A stretch of 48,312 bases of DNA, from contig NZ_SZNH01000004.1 of the NCBI RefSeq assembly GCF_005869855.1, positions 101,098-149,409 on the forward strand. The letters run 5' to 3'. Made by a program: the position numbers and the translations under genes. Position 1 is the first letter of the stretch. Each line of letters starts with the position of its first letter. The notes under the pieces were generated by a model. That model ran no database searches and was not told the origin of the DNA. It saw nothing but the letters and a program-made list of their open reading frames with translations. Below, piece by piece: positions 27,745 to 36,223 of the stretch. This stretch comes from Nostoc sp. PA-18-2419 (lineage in GTDB: Bacteria > Cyanobacteriota > Cyanobacteriia > Cyanobacteriales > Nostocaceae).

Positions 27745-28614
27745 GTGTCTACTTCTTTTAAAACCTTTCCTATCTGGGCATTTATCTCGCTGTTAACCAA
27801 CGGCGTACTATTGTTGGCGGTCATTCTGCTAATTTGGCAACAGCAGAGATTGACCGCTTTTTTTGGGGGGGTTATAACATCCCCACAGCAAATCAACCTC
27901 AACAACTCGCGTCCAGCTGTTACACCTGATTTAGGTCGGCGTCACCAACTAACTTACCAACAGTGGGTAGACATTCTTAAACAAGAGGCAAAGGTAGCCG
28001 CAGATCACCGTCCTTTGCACTTAACTATACTGGCCGGAGATTCTCTAAGTTTGTGGTTTCCGACTGAGTTATTACCTGAAGGGAAAAATTGGCTCAATCA
28101 AGGAATTTCTGGCGAAACCACCAAGGGACTTTTGAAAAGATTGAATATATTTGAGCGCACCCAGCCGGAGGTGATTTTTGTGATGATTGGGATTAATGAC
28201 CTCATTCGCGGGACAAGCGACAAGGTTATTTTAAATAATTATCAGGAAATTATCAGTTACCTGCAAAAGACACATCCCACCGCCGAAATAGTTGTCCAAT
28301 CAATTTTGCCGCATAGTGCCCAGGAAATAACTTGGCAAGGACGAGATAAACTTCTGGGCATTAGTAATAATCGTATCCACCGATTGAATCAGCAACTACA
28401 AACCATATCTGCTAAAAAAGGTGTGAAATTTCTCGATTTATATCCCTTGTTTACCAATACCCAAGGTAATCTCCGCCAGGAATTTACTACCGATGGCTTA
28501 CACTTAAATCGTGAAGGCTATATAGTTTGGCGTTCGGCATTGCAGATTTATAGCGATATGGAATTAAAACCCCAACATCAACGTGCTTCCGGCAGCGAAA
28601 AACACAAGAAGTAA
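27745..28614 (+). CDS. SGNH/GDSL-type hydrolase, membrane-anchored
   Basis: A 289-residue protein from GTG 27745. One N-terminal membrane helix (about residues 9-28, IWAFISLLTNGVLLLAVILL) anchors it, with the catalytic domain presumably outside the cytoplasmic membrane. SGNH blocks are present: block I LAGDSLS (Ser nucleophile), block II NQGISGETT (Gly), block III MIGINDL (Asn), and block V DGLHLN (Asp and His). These enzymes are esterases or lipases, or act on acetylated glycans. The substrate is unknown. It lies 200 bp after amt with a palindrome between them, so it is probably a separate unit. Confidence 0.88.
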   Translation: MSTSFKTFPIWAFISLLTNGVLLLAVILLIWQQQRLTAFFGGVITSPQQINLNNSRPAVTPDLGRRHQLTYQQWVDILKQEAKVAADHRPLHLTILAGDSLSLWFPTELLPEGKNWLNQGISGETTKGLLKRLNIFERTQPEVIFVMIGINDLIRGTSDKVILNNYQEIISYLQKTHPTAEIVVQSILPHSAQEITWQGRDKLLGISNNRIHRLNQQLQTISAKKGVKFLDLYPLFTNTQGNLRQEFTTDGLHLNREGYIVWRSALQIYSDMELKPQHQRASGSEKHKK

Positions 28615-28692
28615 TATGTTTGAATAGAAGTCTGTATAAATCGCGTCTTGGCGCGAGAGAATAAAAAATAGTGGTTTAAGTAAACAAATCTA

Positions 28693-29901
28693 ATGGATAC
28701 AAAAGCTTTTAAGCGTACGCTCCAACATTCCCAAAATTACAATCGCAAGGGGTTTGGTCATCAAGCAGAAGTTACCACCCGGTTGCAGTCTGAGTATCAA
28801 AGTAACTTGATTCAGGAAATTCGCGATCGCAATTACACTCTGCAACGGGGTGATGTCACCATCCGACTAGCGCAAGCCTTTGGCTTTTGTTGGGGTGTAG
28901 AACGTGCTGTAGCTATGGCTTATGAAACCCGTCAACACTTCCCCACAGAAAGCATCTGGATTACTAACGAGATTATTCACAACCCTTCTGTGAATCAGCG
29001 GATGCAGGAGATGCAGGTAAAATTTATCCCGGTGGAAGCAAATCAAAAAGACTTTTCTGTTGTTGATATTGGTGATGTCGTCATATTACCTGCTTTTGGG
29101 GCTAGCGTTCAAGAAATGCAGATACTTCATGAGAAAGGCTGCAAAATTGTTGATACAACTTGCCCTTGGGTATCTAAAGTTTGGAATACAGTAGAAAAGC
29201 ACAAAAAAGTTGATTATACTTCAATTATTCACGGTAAATATAAACACGAAGAAACAGTTGCAACGAGTTCCTTTGCTGGCAAGTATTTAATTATCTTGAA
29301 TTTATCACAAGCAGAATATGTTGCTAATTATATTATTAATGGTGGAAACCGTGAAGAATTTTTGGAAAAATTTGCCAAAGCTTGTTCGCCAGGATTTGAC
29401 CCCGATCGCGATTTAGAAAAAGTTGGTATTGCTAATCAAACTACCATGCTTAAAGGTGAAACCGAACAAATTGGCAAGCTTTTCGAGCGTACGATGTTGC
29501 AGAAGTACGGCCCTACCGAATTAACTCAGCATTTCCAAAGCTTCAACACCATTTGTGACGCCACCCAAGAACGGCAAGATGCAATGTTGGAGTTAGTGGA
29601 AGATAATTTAGATTTAATAGTGGTGATTGGCGGTTTTAATTCTTCAAACACTACTCAATTGCAACAAATTGCTATTGAGAGGGGAATTCCTTCTTATCAC
29701 ATTGATAGTGTTCAACGCTTAAAATCAGCAATTTCTATTGAACATCGGTTATTAAATGGACAATTAACCATTACAGAAAACTGGTTACCAGAGGGAGAAA
29801 TTGTTGTGGGAATTACTTCTGGTGCTTCCACGCCAGATAAGGTAGTAGAAGATGTGATTGAAAAGATTTTTGCTTTGAAAGCAACAGTAACGCTAGTGTA
29901 A
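28693..29901 (+). CDS. ispH: 4-hydroxy-3-methylbut-2-enyl diphosphate reductase
   Basis: A 402-residue IspH (LytB), the last enzyme of the MEP isoprenoid pathway, converting HMBPP to IPP and DMAPP. The three [4Fe-4S] Cys are in [24 protein letters not shown] and [12 protein letters not shown]. The length, with an N-terminal extension (about 60 residues) and the DFNxxF-like insertions, is the cyanobacterial/plant form, which takes electrons from ferredoxin. The ATG at 28693 gives the expected start. A T-run hairpin terminator follows at 29980. No linked MEP gene is present. Confidence 0.97.
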   Translation: MDTKAFKRTLQHSQNYNRKGFGHQAEVTTRLQSEYQSNLIQEIRDRNYTLQRGDVTIRLAQAFGFCWGVERAVAMAYETRQHFPTESIWITNEIIHNPSVNQRMQEMQVKFIPVEANQKDFSVVDIGDVVILPAFGASVQEMQILHEKGCKIVDTTCPWVSKVWNTVEKHKKVDYTSIIHGKYKHEETVATSSFAGKYLIILNLSQAEYVANYIINGGNREEFLEKFAKACSPGFDPDRDLEKVGIANQTTMLKGETEQIGKLFERTMLQKYGPTELTQHFQSFNTICDATQERQDAMLELVEDNLDLIVVIGGFNSSNTTQLQQIAIERGIPSYHIDSVQRLKSAISIEHRLLNGQLTITENWLPEGEIVVGITSGASTPDKVVEDVIEKIFALKATVTLV

Positions 29902-29933
29902 ACATAGTTAAACATCAAAGGTTCAACCAATAA

Positions 29934-30026
29934 TTAGACATCCGGTGAAATTAATTCTGCATTACCCGAAATCGTTACCAGACGTAGCAGTTCTACGTCT
30001 CTATATTTTTTTCACCAGATGTCTAA
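29934..30026. mobile_element. MITE-like element, TA-flanked terminal inverted repeats
   Basis: The left end (29934-29950, TTAGACATCCGGTGAAA) and right end (30010-30026, complement TTAGACATCTGGTGAAA) match at 16 of 17 positions. The element is 93 bp and carries no gene. If the ends proper are GACATC...GATGTC, TA flanks each side, as for IS630/Tc1-type MITEs. The last is inferred. It encloses the ispH terminator hairpin, which this element may have supplied. Confidence 0.6.
29980..30012 (+). terminator. Rho-independent terminator of ispH
   Basis: A perfect 8-bp stem AGACGTAG / CTACGTCT with a 5-base loop (29980-30000), followed by seven T at 30006-30012, 79 bp after the ispH stop. It lies inside the MITE-like element. 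Confidence 0.75.
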
Positions 30027-30071
30027 TACTTTTTAAACATCCTCTTAGTAATTCGCCAACTCAAAAATAAA

Positions 30072-30339
30072 TCATCTCTGAGATATCGCTGGTCGTAAGT
30101 TGTAACTCCCAGATTTTCCTGTTTTAAAAGTATTAGCCAATAAATAATAGACGCCATCTTTTGGTAAAGTGACAGTCAATCGAGCATTAAAATCCTTTGG
30201 GTAAATGTCGTCGTTTTCTGCCACTAATCGTTCTTTAGTGGGAAGCAGCAAATATAATCAGCCAGTAGTATTGCAACAGTTTTAGAACTATCTTCGACAA
30301 CGTAAGCATTAGTTAAAACTAGACCATCTGCACTGACCT
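30072..30339 (-). pseudogene. Decayed HtrA-like protease / PPC-domain gene
   Basis: On the minus strand two pieces are legible. The upstream piece reads ADGLVLTNAYVVEDSSKTV, matching the HtrA/trypsin-like motif around the catalytic His (ADGxxLTNAHVV), but the His is Tyr. It ends at an in-frame TAG. The downstream piece, in another frame, reads KDFNARLTVTLPKDGVYYLL, then SGSYNLRP, like a bacterial pre-peptidase C-terminal (PPC) domain, and stops at TGA 30074. The rest of a protease is missing, so this is a remnant. The family assignments rest on short motifs. Confidence 0.6.
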
Positions 30340-30366
30340 AAAAATAATCTCGAGCAGAGATGCAGC

Positions 30367-30406
30367 GGAAAGTCTGAGCGGAGGTTTCCTCCGCTCAGAA
30401 CTTTCC
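30367..30406. repeat. Long near-perfect hairpin
   Basis: The left arm GGAAAGTCTGAGCGGAGG (30367-30384) pairs with 30388-30406 around a 3-base loop, with one bulged base. The arms are of the AGCGGAGG-ttt-CCTCCGCT type that recurs in Nostoc intergenic DNA. It separates two gene remnants. Confidence 0.6.
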
Positions 30407-30471
30407 AAGACAAAGGCGCACAGAGGAGGAATGGAGTTTAGTAATTGTTATAAGGTTGGTGGAGTTTAAAT

Positions 30472-30773
30472 GCTAATCATCGGACTTATGTGGTTAGGAA
30501 AGCGGATGCACAAATTTTTGAGTTGCTCAAGGCTGGGGAATATTGTAAAAATCGAATCCCTATCACTACATTGCTTGGTCATAAAGGTTTAGGAACTAGT
30601 CTCAGTTTTATTCCTGATGGAAAATTATTGCCTCTGCTAGTCAGGATGATAAAATAATTTGATGGAGTTTGCAATTAGATAATTTACTGACGCGAGGATG
30701 TCAATGGCTCCAAGATTATTTTCTCACTCATCCGGAAGCTGGTAATAGCTTGCCTGCATGGAGCAAAAATTAA
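30472..30773 (+). pseudogene. Decayed AAA-WD40 STAND protein, core deleted
   Basis: The 5' part reads HRTYVVRKADAQIFELLKAG, then EYC, which resembles the start of AAA_35-like ATPase domains in cyanobacterial WD40 proteins (YVxRxADxxLYEALKAGEFC). After about 12 codons the sequence jumps to ITTLLGHKGLGTSLSFIPDG, a WD40 blade, then frameshifts by one base. It finishes LDNLLTRGCQWLQDYFLTHP, a common C-terminus of these proteins, after an in-frame TGA. The P-loop region and all but the last blade are gone. The read is a STAND/WD40 gene collapsed by an internal deletion. Motif recognition is from family knowledge, not a search. Confidence 0.6.
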
Positions 30774-30894
30774 AATATCAAAATATTTTACCAAATTTTA
30801 AATTATAAAAAAGTCTGCTCCCTTAGTATCTCCTAGATAAACCCCTAAATTTAGTTGTAGAACAAATCAAAAATGGCATTAGTTATGAATTAGC

Positions 30895-32109
30895 ATGACA
30901 GAGAAATGGCTTTCTATCGTCGGTATTGGGGAAGATGGGTTACAAGGGTTAAGCCCGATCGCTCTTTGTTTAGTCGCTCAAGCTAAAGTAATTGTAGGAG
31001 GCGATCGCCATTTAGCAATGCTGCCTTTAGATGACCAACGCGAGAAATTAGTCTGGACATCTCCAATTGGCACTTCTGTAGAGCAAATCATCAAGCGTCG
31101 CGGTGAGTCAATTTGCGTACTTGCAAGCGGCGATCCTATGTGTTACGGCATTGGTGTCACCTTAGGGCGGCGAATTCCGACTTCCGAAATAACGATTATT
31201 CCCGCACCTTCAGCCTTCAGCCTCGCCTGTGCCAGGGTGGGATGGTCTTTAACTGAGGTGGAAACCTTGAGTTTGAATGGTCGTCCATCCTCCCTGCTGC
31301 AATCTTACATTTATCCGGGAGCTAAGCTGTTAATTTTAAGCGAAGGAAAGGACACACCTGCCATTGTTAGCGAAATTTTGACAAATCGCGGCTATGGTAA
31401 GAGCAAAATCACCGTCTTGGAGCGTATGGGCGGCATTCATGAAAGAATTATCAAAGGTACGGCTGTATCTTGGAGTGAAACTGAAGTTGCAGCTTTGAAT
31501 GCGATCGCAGTTGATTGTATTGCCGATGCTGGGGTTATCACTTTACCAAGATTACCAGGATTAGCAGATAACGCCTACCATCACGATGGACAGTTAACCA
31601 AGCGTGAAGTTAGGGCAATTACCTTAGCAGCTTTGGCACCGACACCGGGAGAATTATTATGGGATGTGGGCGCGGGTTGCGGTTCAATTTCTATCGAATG
31701 GATGCGAACTCATCCTCGATGCCGGGCGGTGGCGATCGAGCAAAATTCCTCTAGACTACTATATATTGCTGATAATGCCGCTACTCTTGGTACTCCAAAT
31801 CTGCAAATTATTGCAGGTAAAGCGCCCGATGCCTTAAAAGACTTGCCGACACCAGATGCAATTTTTATTGGTGGCGGGGTAACAGCAACCGGACTTTTTG
31901 ATGCTTGCTGGGAAGCACTGCGGCCGGGGGGACGTTTGGTGGCAAATGTGGTGACGGTAGAAGGCGAGCAAACTTTATTTCAATGGCACGAACGAGTCGG
32001 TGGCGATTTCACTCGTATTGCCATTCAGCGAGCGGAACCTATTGGTAAATTTTTGGGCTGGCGAGGAATGGCACCTGTGACGCAATGGATAGGTGTAAAG
32101 TCTAATTAA
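30895..32109 (+). CDS. cobL: Precorrin-6Y C5,15-methyltransferase (CbiE-CbiT fusion)
   Basis: A 404-residue bifunctional cobalamin enzyme that methylates C5 and C15 and decarboxylates the C12 acetate. The CbiE half (about 1-205) has WLSIVGIGEDGLQGLS, LASGDPMCYGIG and SAFSLACARVGWS, the tetrapyrrole methylase signature. The CbiT half (about 215-404) has the Rossmann motif WDVGAGCGSISIEW and IFIGGGVTATGLF. The start ATG 30895 is well placed. infC follows 94 bp downstream. Two broken pieces of a second copy exist in the window (8486-8740 minus, 32871-33000 plus). No other cob gene is present here. Confidence 0.95.
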   Translation: MTEKWLSIVGIGEDGLQGLSPIALCLVAQAKVIVGGDRHLAMLPLDDQREKLVWTSPIGTSVEQIIKRRGESICVLASGDPMCYGIGVTLGRRIPTSEITIIPAPSAFSLACARVGWSLTEVETLSLNGRPSSLLQSYIYPGAKLLILSEGKDTPAIVSEILTNRGYGKSKITVLERMGGIHERIIKGTAVSWSETEVAALNAIAVDCIADAGVITLPRLPGLADNAYHHDGQLTKREVRAITLAALAPTPGELLWDVGAGCGSISIEWMRTHPRCRAVAIEQNSSRLLYIADNAATLGTPNLQIIAGKAPDALKDLPTPDAIFIGGGVTATGLFDACWEALRPGGRLVANVVTVEGEQTLFQWHERVGGDFTRIAIQRAEPIGKFLGWRGMAPVTQWIGVKSN

Positions 32110-32263
32110 GATTAATGATACAAAAGTGCATGGGGCATTTTGGAAAGTGTAAATGCAGTCATGTCAAAGGTTTGGAATAGATTGTGATGTCTTCACTTGA
32201 AGCTTGTGTTACAATTTAATTGCTTGTAAAGCAAAAATATTGAACAATAGAGAGAAAAACGTT

Positions 32264-32752
32264 ATCGCAATCCAAAAGCAACAAATTAACTCCCAAATCA
32301 AGTCCCCTCAAGTGTTCCTAATCGACCATGAGAATAACAATCGTGGTCTGACCGACACACGTGAGGCTCTACAGCTAGCGCAGAGCGTAGAACTCGACTT
32401 AGTTGTAGTCTCCGAAGGCAAAGAAGCTCCAGTAGCGAAGATCCTCAACTATGGCAAGTTTCAGTATCAAAAGAAAAAGCGTCAGACGCAGAGTGCTAGA
32501 CCAACGGTAAAAGAAGTTCGGTTACGTCCCAACGTGGGAGTGGCTGATTACAATTTACGCATTGAGCAAGCAGTTGGTTGGTTGAGTAAAGGCGATTCAG
32601 TGAAGTTTGTTATTCGTTTGCGAGGTCGCGAAAATCAATATCGCGAACAAGCTGGAGAAATGCTAGAGCGGATTGTAAATGCTCTGAGTGAAGTAGGTAA
32701 AGTCCACACTCTTGATAAACGCTCATTGGTTGCTCAACTAGTTCCAGCCTAA
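32264..32752 (+). CDS. infC: Translation initiation factor IF-3 (short form)
   Basis: A protein of about 160 residues with both IF-3 domains: the N-domain INSQIKSPQVFLIDHENNN...REALQLAQ and VAKILNYGKFQYQKKKRQ at the linker, and the C-domain VKEVRLRPNVGVADYNLRIEQA and SVKFVIRLRGRE. IF-3 binds the 30S subunit and controls start-codon selection. No ATG or GTG start is available; the open frame reaches TTG at 32204 or 32240, both lacking a Shine-Dalgarno. I prefer ATC at 32264 (VI-AIQKQQ), nine bases after AGAGAGA, because IF-3 genes often use rare start codons for autoregulation. Cyanobacteria may carry a second, longer IF-3; this one lacks the usual PVIEKK opening. Confidence 0.85.
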   Translation: MAIQKQQINSQIKSPQVFLIDHENNNRGLTDTREALQLAQSVELDLVVVSEGKEAPVAKILNYGKFQYQKKKRQTQSARPTVKEVRLRPNVGVADYNLRIEQAVGWLSKGDSVKFVIRLRGRENQYREQAGEMLERIVNALSEVGKVHTLDKRSLVAQLVPA

Positions 32753-32870
32753 ATTAATTTTTCAAAGATATCTTAAATTCTGTGGTGCGCTTTGGCTTTC
32801 GGCTTGAGCGCACCACAGCTTTTTGGGCAGAAGTGATGCTTTATGAGATTCCCGTCGCTCAAAGGGTAAG

Positions 32871-33000
32871 ATTCATCAAACAATTGTGGAAGGTATCGCT
32901 GTATCTTGGGGTAAAACTGAAGTTGCAATGTTGAATGCGATCGCAGTTGATTGTATTGCCGATGCTGAGGTTATCTCTTTACCAAGATTAGCAGGATTGC
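32871..33000 (+). pseudogene. cobL: cobL middle fragment
   Basis: About 43 codons in an intact frame match residues about 182-224 of the CobL at 30895, at high nucleotide identity: the 32-base block around GAATGCGATCGCAGTTGATT is unchanged. Substitutions are mostly silent or mild (IHQTIVEGIAVSWGKTEV versus IHERIIKGTAVSWSETEV). It ends abruptly at 33000, just after LPRLAGL. It covers a region that does not overlap the fragment at 8486-8740, so both could come from one duplicate. Confidence 0.85.
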
Positions 33001-33090
33001 CATTTCGGTTTTGATGTAGCCCAATCTGGCGATCTCTTTGTCATACCGTTTCTTATGACTGGCATTATGTTAAGTCGTCTAGCTGTCTAA
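33001..33090 (+). pseudogene. Unidentified C-terminal gene remnant
   Basis: Thirty codons with protein-like composition (HFGFDVAQSGDLFVIPFLMT, then GIMLSRLAV) end at TAA 33088-33090. There is no start and no upstream part. The segment looks like the end of a membrane protein, but I cannot name the family. It directly follows the cobL fragment, so a junction lies at about 33000. Confidence 0.4.
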
Positions 33091-33278
33091 AGATTTACTT
33101 TATAAATGGTCTTTTAACTAACATGAGGAAAACTGAGTCAAGTGTTCGCAAAGCGTCTCGTAGAGAAGTAATCGTAAATATTTTATCTTACGTTTTTCAA
33201 TATTGACCTACTACCATCAAACTTAATTTGAAGATGTACTATGAATAAAGTGCAAGGTGAATAATCGCTTACTAATAA

Positions 33279-34187
33279 ATGATGATAAATCTAGAAAAGA
33301 TTAGAAATCGAGAACAACAAACAGCATGGATTTTCTTACTACCTGCATTATTATTGTTGTTACTCGTCTTTGGCTACCCAATAGCTCGTGCTTTTTGGTT
33401 AAGTTTCTTTACTGAAAATTTAGGAACAAAACTATTCCCTATCTTTTCTGGTTTTAATAACTACATACGCATGGCAGGAGATGGTCGTTTTTGGCAGAGT
33501 TTTGGAACGACAATACTATTCACCATCTCAACAGTATTTCTTGAGTTATTACTCGGATTAGCTATTGCTTTGGTATTGAATAAGCAGTTTTTTGGCAGAG
33601 ATGTAGTGCGTACTATTGCAATTTTACCTTGGGCATTGCCTACTGCCCTTATCGGTCTTGCTTGGGCTTGGATTTTTAACGATCAGTTTGGAGTTGTCAA
33701 TGATATTCTGCTACAGCTAGGCTTGATTAAAGCTGGAATTAACTGGTTAGGAGATCCTCTACTAGCGATGATAGCCATAATTGTTGCAGATGTATGGAAA
33801 ACAACTCCATTTATTAGTGTCTTACTATTAGCTGGTTTACAATCCATTTCTCCCGATTTATATGAAGCTCATATGATTGATGGTGCTACACCTTGGCAAA
33901 GTTTCTACAAAGTTACTTTACCTTTGCTAATGCCACAAATTCTGATCGCTGTATTATTTAGATTTGCTCAGGCTTTTGGAATTTTTGATTTGATTGCTGT
34001 GATGACCGGGGGTGGGCCTGGTGGTGCAACAGAGGTAGTAGCATTGTATATTTATTCTACTATTATGCGCTATTTAGACATTGGGTATGGGGCAACTTTA
34101 GTTATTTGTACTTTTATGTTACTAGTTGTGACGGTTGCTATTGTTAGTTTTTTGCTTCAAAAGTTTCAAATTAATACCTTTGAATAA
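33279..34187 (+). CDS. Sugar ABC transporter permease (MalF/UgpA type)
   Basis: A 302-residue inner-membrane permease with six hydrophobic segments. The N-terminus reads RNREQQTAWIFLLPALLLLL, typical of the MalF/UgpA class. The EAA loop, EAHMIDGATPWQSFYKVTLP (about residues 201-220), contacts the ATPase. AVMTGGGPGGATEVVALYIYS is another family hallmark. Two ATGs (33279 and 33282) are possible. No second permease, binding protein or ATPase is adjacent: the porin gene follows convergently. A family 1 binding protein lies at 8850-10163. Cyanobacterial glycoside transporters often have scattered subunits, so separation alone is not abnormal. Confidence 0.92.
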   Translation: MMINLEKIRNREQQTAWIFLLPALLLLLLVFGYPIARAFWLSFFTENLGTKLFPIFSGFNNYIRMAGDGRFWQSFGTTILFTISTVFLELLLGLAIALVLNKQFFGRDVVRTIAILPWALPTALIGLAWAWIFNDQFGVVNDILLQLGLIKAGINWLGDPLLAMIAIIVADVWKTTPFISVLLLAGLQSISPDLYEAHMIDGATPWQSFYKVTLPLLMPQILIAVLFRFAQAFGIFDLIAVMTGGGPGGATEVVALYIYSTIMRYLDIGYGATLVICTFMLLVVTVAIVSFLLQKFQINTFE

Positions 34188-34394
34188 CTGCAAACTTAAC
34201 CGTTAAAAATCTTTCAATTATCAAATTTATTTAATAATCAATCATCAAATTTGGCGTTGCTGAATCACTAAATTAAATTCAAAAATCAACTCTTCTCAAC
34301 TCTTACTCTCTGGGACTTAGCGGCTGAAGCGTGACACTAATTCATATTGCTACTCAGCAATGCCTAAAATTTTAACTAAAAATTATATATTTTG

Positions 34395-34423
34395 AGTCAC
34401 CAAAGTTAAGAGCTTCGGTGACT
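34395..34423. terminator. Bidirectional hairpin between permease and porin genes
   Basis: AGTCACC (34395-34401) pairs with GGTGACT (34417-34423), extended inside by AAG/CTT. It lies between two convergent genes, 208 bp after the permease stop and 22 bp after the porin stop on the minus strand. T-rich DNA lies on the left, which suits the minus-strand porin transcript best. Confidence 0.6.
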
Positions 34424-34444
34424 GGGCACTGTTTAAGTTAACCT

Positions 34445-36223
34445 TTAAAACGTGAAAGTTGTTCTTAAAGTACCGATAAAGGCATCATCGTTAGCGCTAT
34501 TTTGACCAGGAGAGGTCAACCAAATTACGCCAGGGGTGATTGAGATATTATCTGAGACGCGATATTTATAGAAGCCTTCAAAGTGATAAGGCAAATCGTT
34601 ACCAACAAAGCCTGGCCGATTACGGGAATAAGGTTCTACACCAGCAAAAATACCCAGTACGTTACCTTTTTTACCGAAGTCAGGTAAAGCTACTCCAGCA
34701 CCGTAACTCCAAGCTTCATAATCATCACCTGCACCGAAGCCTGTAACATCATGATAAGAAATGAAGCCACTAATTGACAATTTATCACTAGGTCTGAAAG
34801 CTGCTTCTACACCGTAAGAATTACTGGAAGATCCGTTTAGGGCAGTTAGGGTGTTAGCTTGAGCCGTACCTACATAGCGGTTAGCGCTACCCAAACCAGC
34901 ACCTAGATCGAATAAATTACCGCCTCCAGCACCATGATACCCGTGAACGTAAGTAGCAGCGATCGCTAAGCTATCGCCAATACTAAAGTTCAACTGTCCT
35001 AAAGCAGCATAGTTACCCTCGAACAAACCTAGATTTGGCCCGGGATTATTAGCATTTGACGCCAAGTAGCCTACAGTGAGCGAACTTGGTTTCAAAATGC
35101 TACCACCCTTACCAAAGGGTAAAGTCACTGCTGCGCCGGCACCACCACCAATGCGATAGATGGGACTTTCAGAAGCAAAGGAAGATAAGGCTCCATTACC
35201 ACCATCATAGTCCTCAAAGTAAGGGTTATTAGTGGCAACATAATCGCTATGAATACCTCCGTTAGCCGCAAAGTAAACTTGGGCTGGGCCTATGGGTACG
35301 TAATACGCTAGCCAGTCTATAGCCACACTGTTGTTACCACCGCTGCCGATTTGAAAAGTTTGTACGCCTTCGGCAGTATCGATGGGCAAACCAGCATCAT
35401 CCACTTGTGTAAAGGGTATTACATTCCCGGCTGCAAGACGCGTGTGCAGGACATCTTTACCCGTGAAGCTGGTTTGCAAGTCTAAACGTACCCTATCTTG
35501 GAAGACAGTATTGTTAGCATTGCCAGTGTTACTGCCAAATATATCAGTAACCGCAAAAATAGCTTCACCCACCAATTTTGTGGTAGTGGAAAACTGATTT
35601 GCTTCTAATTCACTAGTACGTGCTTCTAAAGCATCTACTCGACCACGCAGAGTTGCCAACTCAGCTGAAAATTCTTCTTGCAAACGTTGGAGGGTTGCCA
35701 AATCCTGTTTTGTCACCAAGTCAGCGGTTGCTGTGGCAATCAGTTCATTAACCCGATCTAAACAAGCGTTTAAACCTGCGGCAAACTCATAACGAGTCAT
35801 TGCTCGGTTACCCCGGTAAGTACCATTAGGGTATCCTGCTATACAACCGTAGCGTTCAACCAGTGATTGCAAAGCTTGGAATGCCCAGTCAGTTGGCTGT
35901 ACGTCAGAAAACTGAGAAACTGATGTGACTTGAGACTGGGAATTTTGGTTCTTGCCTTCGTTGCTGTAGCGGTTAACTTGTTCTAAGACTTTATTATCAT
36001 CAATTTTTGCTTGGGCAACCAAAAATCGATCACTAGTTGGTTGCTCTGTTTTCAGCAATAGTGAAGCGCCAATAGCTTTTGGTACTTCTGTCTGAACAGC
36101 TTTTGCTTTTGCATCTTTAGAAGAGCTTACTACTTCAGTTGCGATCGCCCTAGCGGAAACTAACACCGTCACTCCCAAAACTACTGGACTTAGTACCAGA
36201 GTTTTCCACAATAAATGAGACAT
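34445..36223 (-). CDS. SLH-domain OprB-type porin
   Basis: A cyanobacterial outer-membrane porin, 592 residues from ATG 36223. That start has an AGGA Shine-Dalgarno 11 bases upstream and a signal peptide (MSHLLWKTLVLSPVVLGVTV, ending ...SARAIA). Upstream in-frame codons lack this. The order is signal peptide, one SLH domain (about 95-160: QFSDVQPTDWAFQALQSLVE, RYGCIAGYPNGTYRGNRAMT) that binds peptidoglycan-linked polysaccharide, a coiled coil (LATLQRLQEEFSAELATLRG), and a C-terminal beta-barrel ending in a Phe (LRTTFTF), as outer-membrane proteins do. Such porins admit sugars, inorganic ions or iron; the substrate is undetermined. Convergent with a sugar ABC permease, a functional link being only suggestive. 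Confidence 0.93.
   Translation of the reverse strand: MSHLLWKTLVLSPVVLGVTVLVSARAIATEVVSSSKDAKAKAVQTEVPKAIGASLLLKTEQPTSDRFLVAQAKIDDNKVLEQVNRYSNEGKNQNSQSQVTSVSQFSDVQPTDWAFQALQSLVERYGCIAGYPNGTYRGNRAMTRYEFAAGLNACLDRVNELIATATADLVTKQDLATLQRLQEEFSAELATLRGRVDALEARTSELEANQFSTTTKLVGEAIFAVTDIFGSNTGNANNTVFQDRVRLDLQTSFTGKDVLHTRLAAGNVIPFTQVDDAGLPIDTAEGVQTFQIGSGGNNSVAIDWLAYYVPIGPAQVYFAANGGIHSDYVATNNPYFEDYDGGNGALSSFASESPIYRIGGGAGAAVTLPFGKGGSILKPSSLTVGYLASNANNPGPNLGLFEGNYAALGQLNFSIGDSLAIAATYVHGYHGAGGGNLFDLGAGLGSANRYVGTAQANTLTALNGSSSNSYGVEAAFRPSDKLSISGFISYHDVTGFGAGDDYEAWSYGAGVALPDFGKKGNVLGIFAGVEPYSRNRPGFVGNDLPYHFEGFYKYRVSDNISITPGVIWLTSPGQNSANDDAFIGTLRTTFTF

Larger units (their letters stand above)
32753..33278. 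other. Gene-poor stretch with remnants between infC and the permease
   Basis: No intact gene. It holds an imperfect GTGGTGCGC...GCGCACCAC stem (32781-32817), a plausible infC terminator. A middle piece of cobL (32871-33000) follows, then a short unidentified coding remnant (33001-33090). A repeat-like GCGTCTCGTAGAGAAG string lies near 33150. The stretch from 33091 to 33278 is the putative right breakpoint zone of the proposed inversion and the permease promoter region. Confidence 0.6.
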
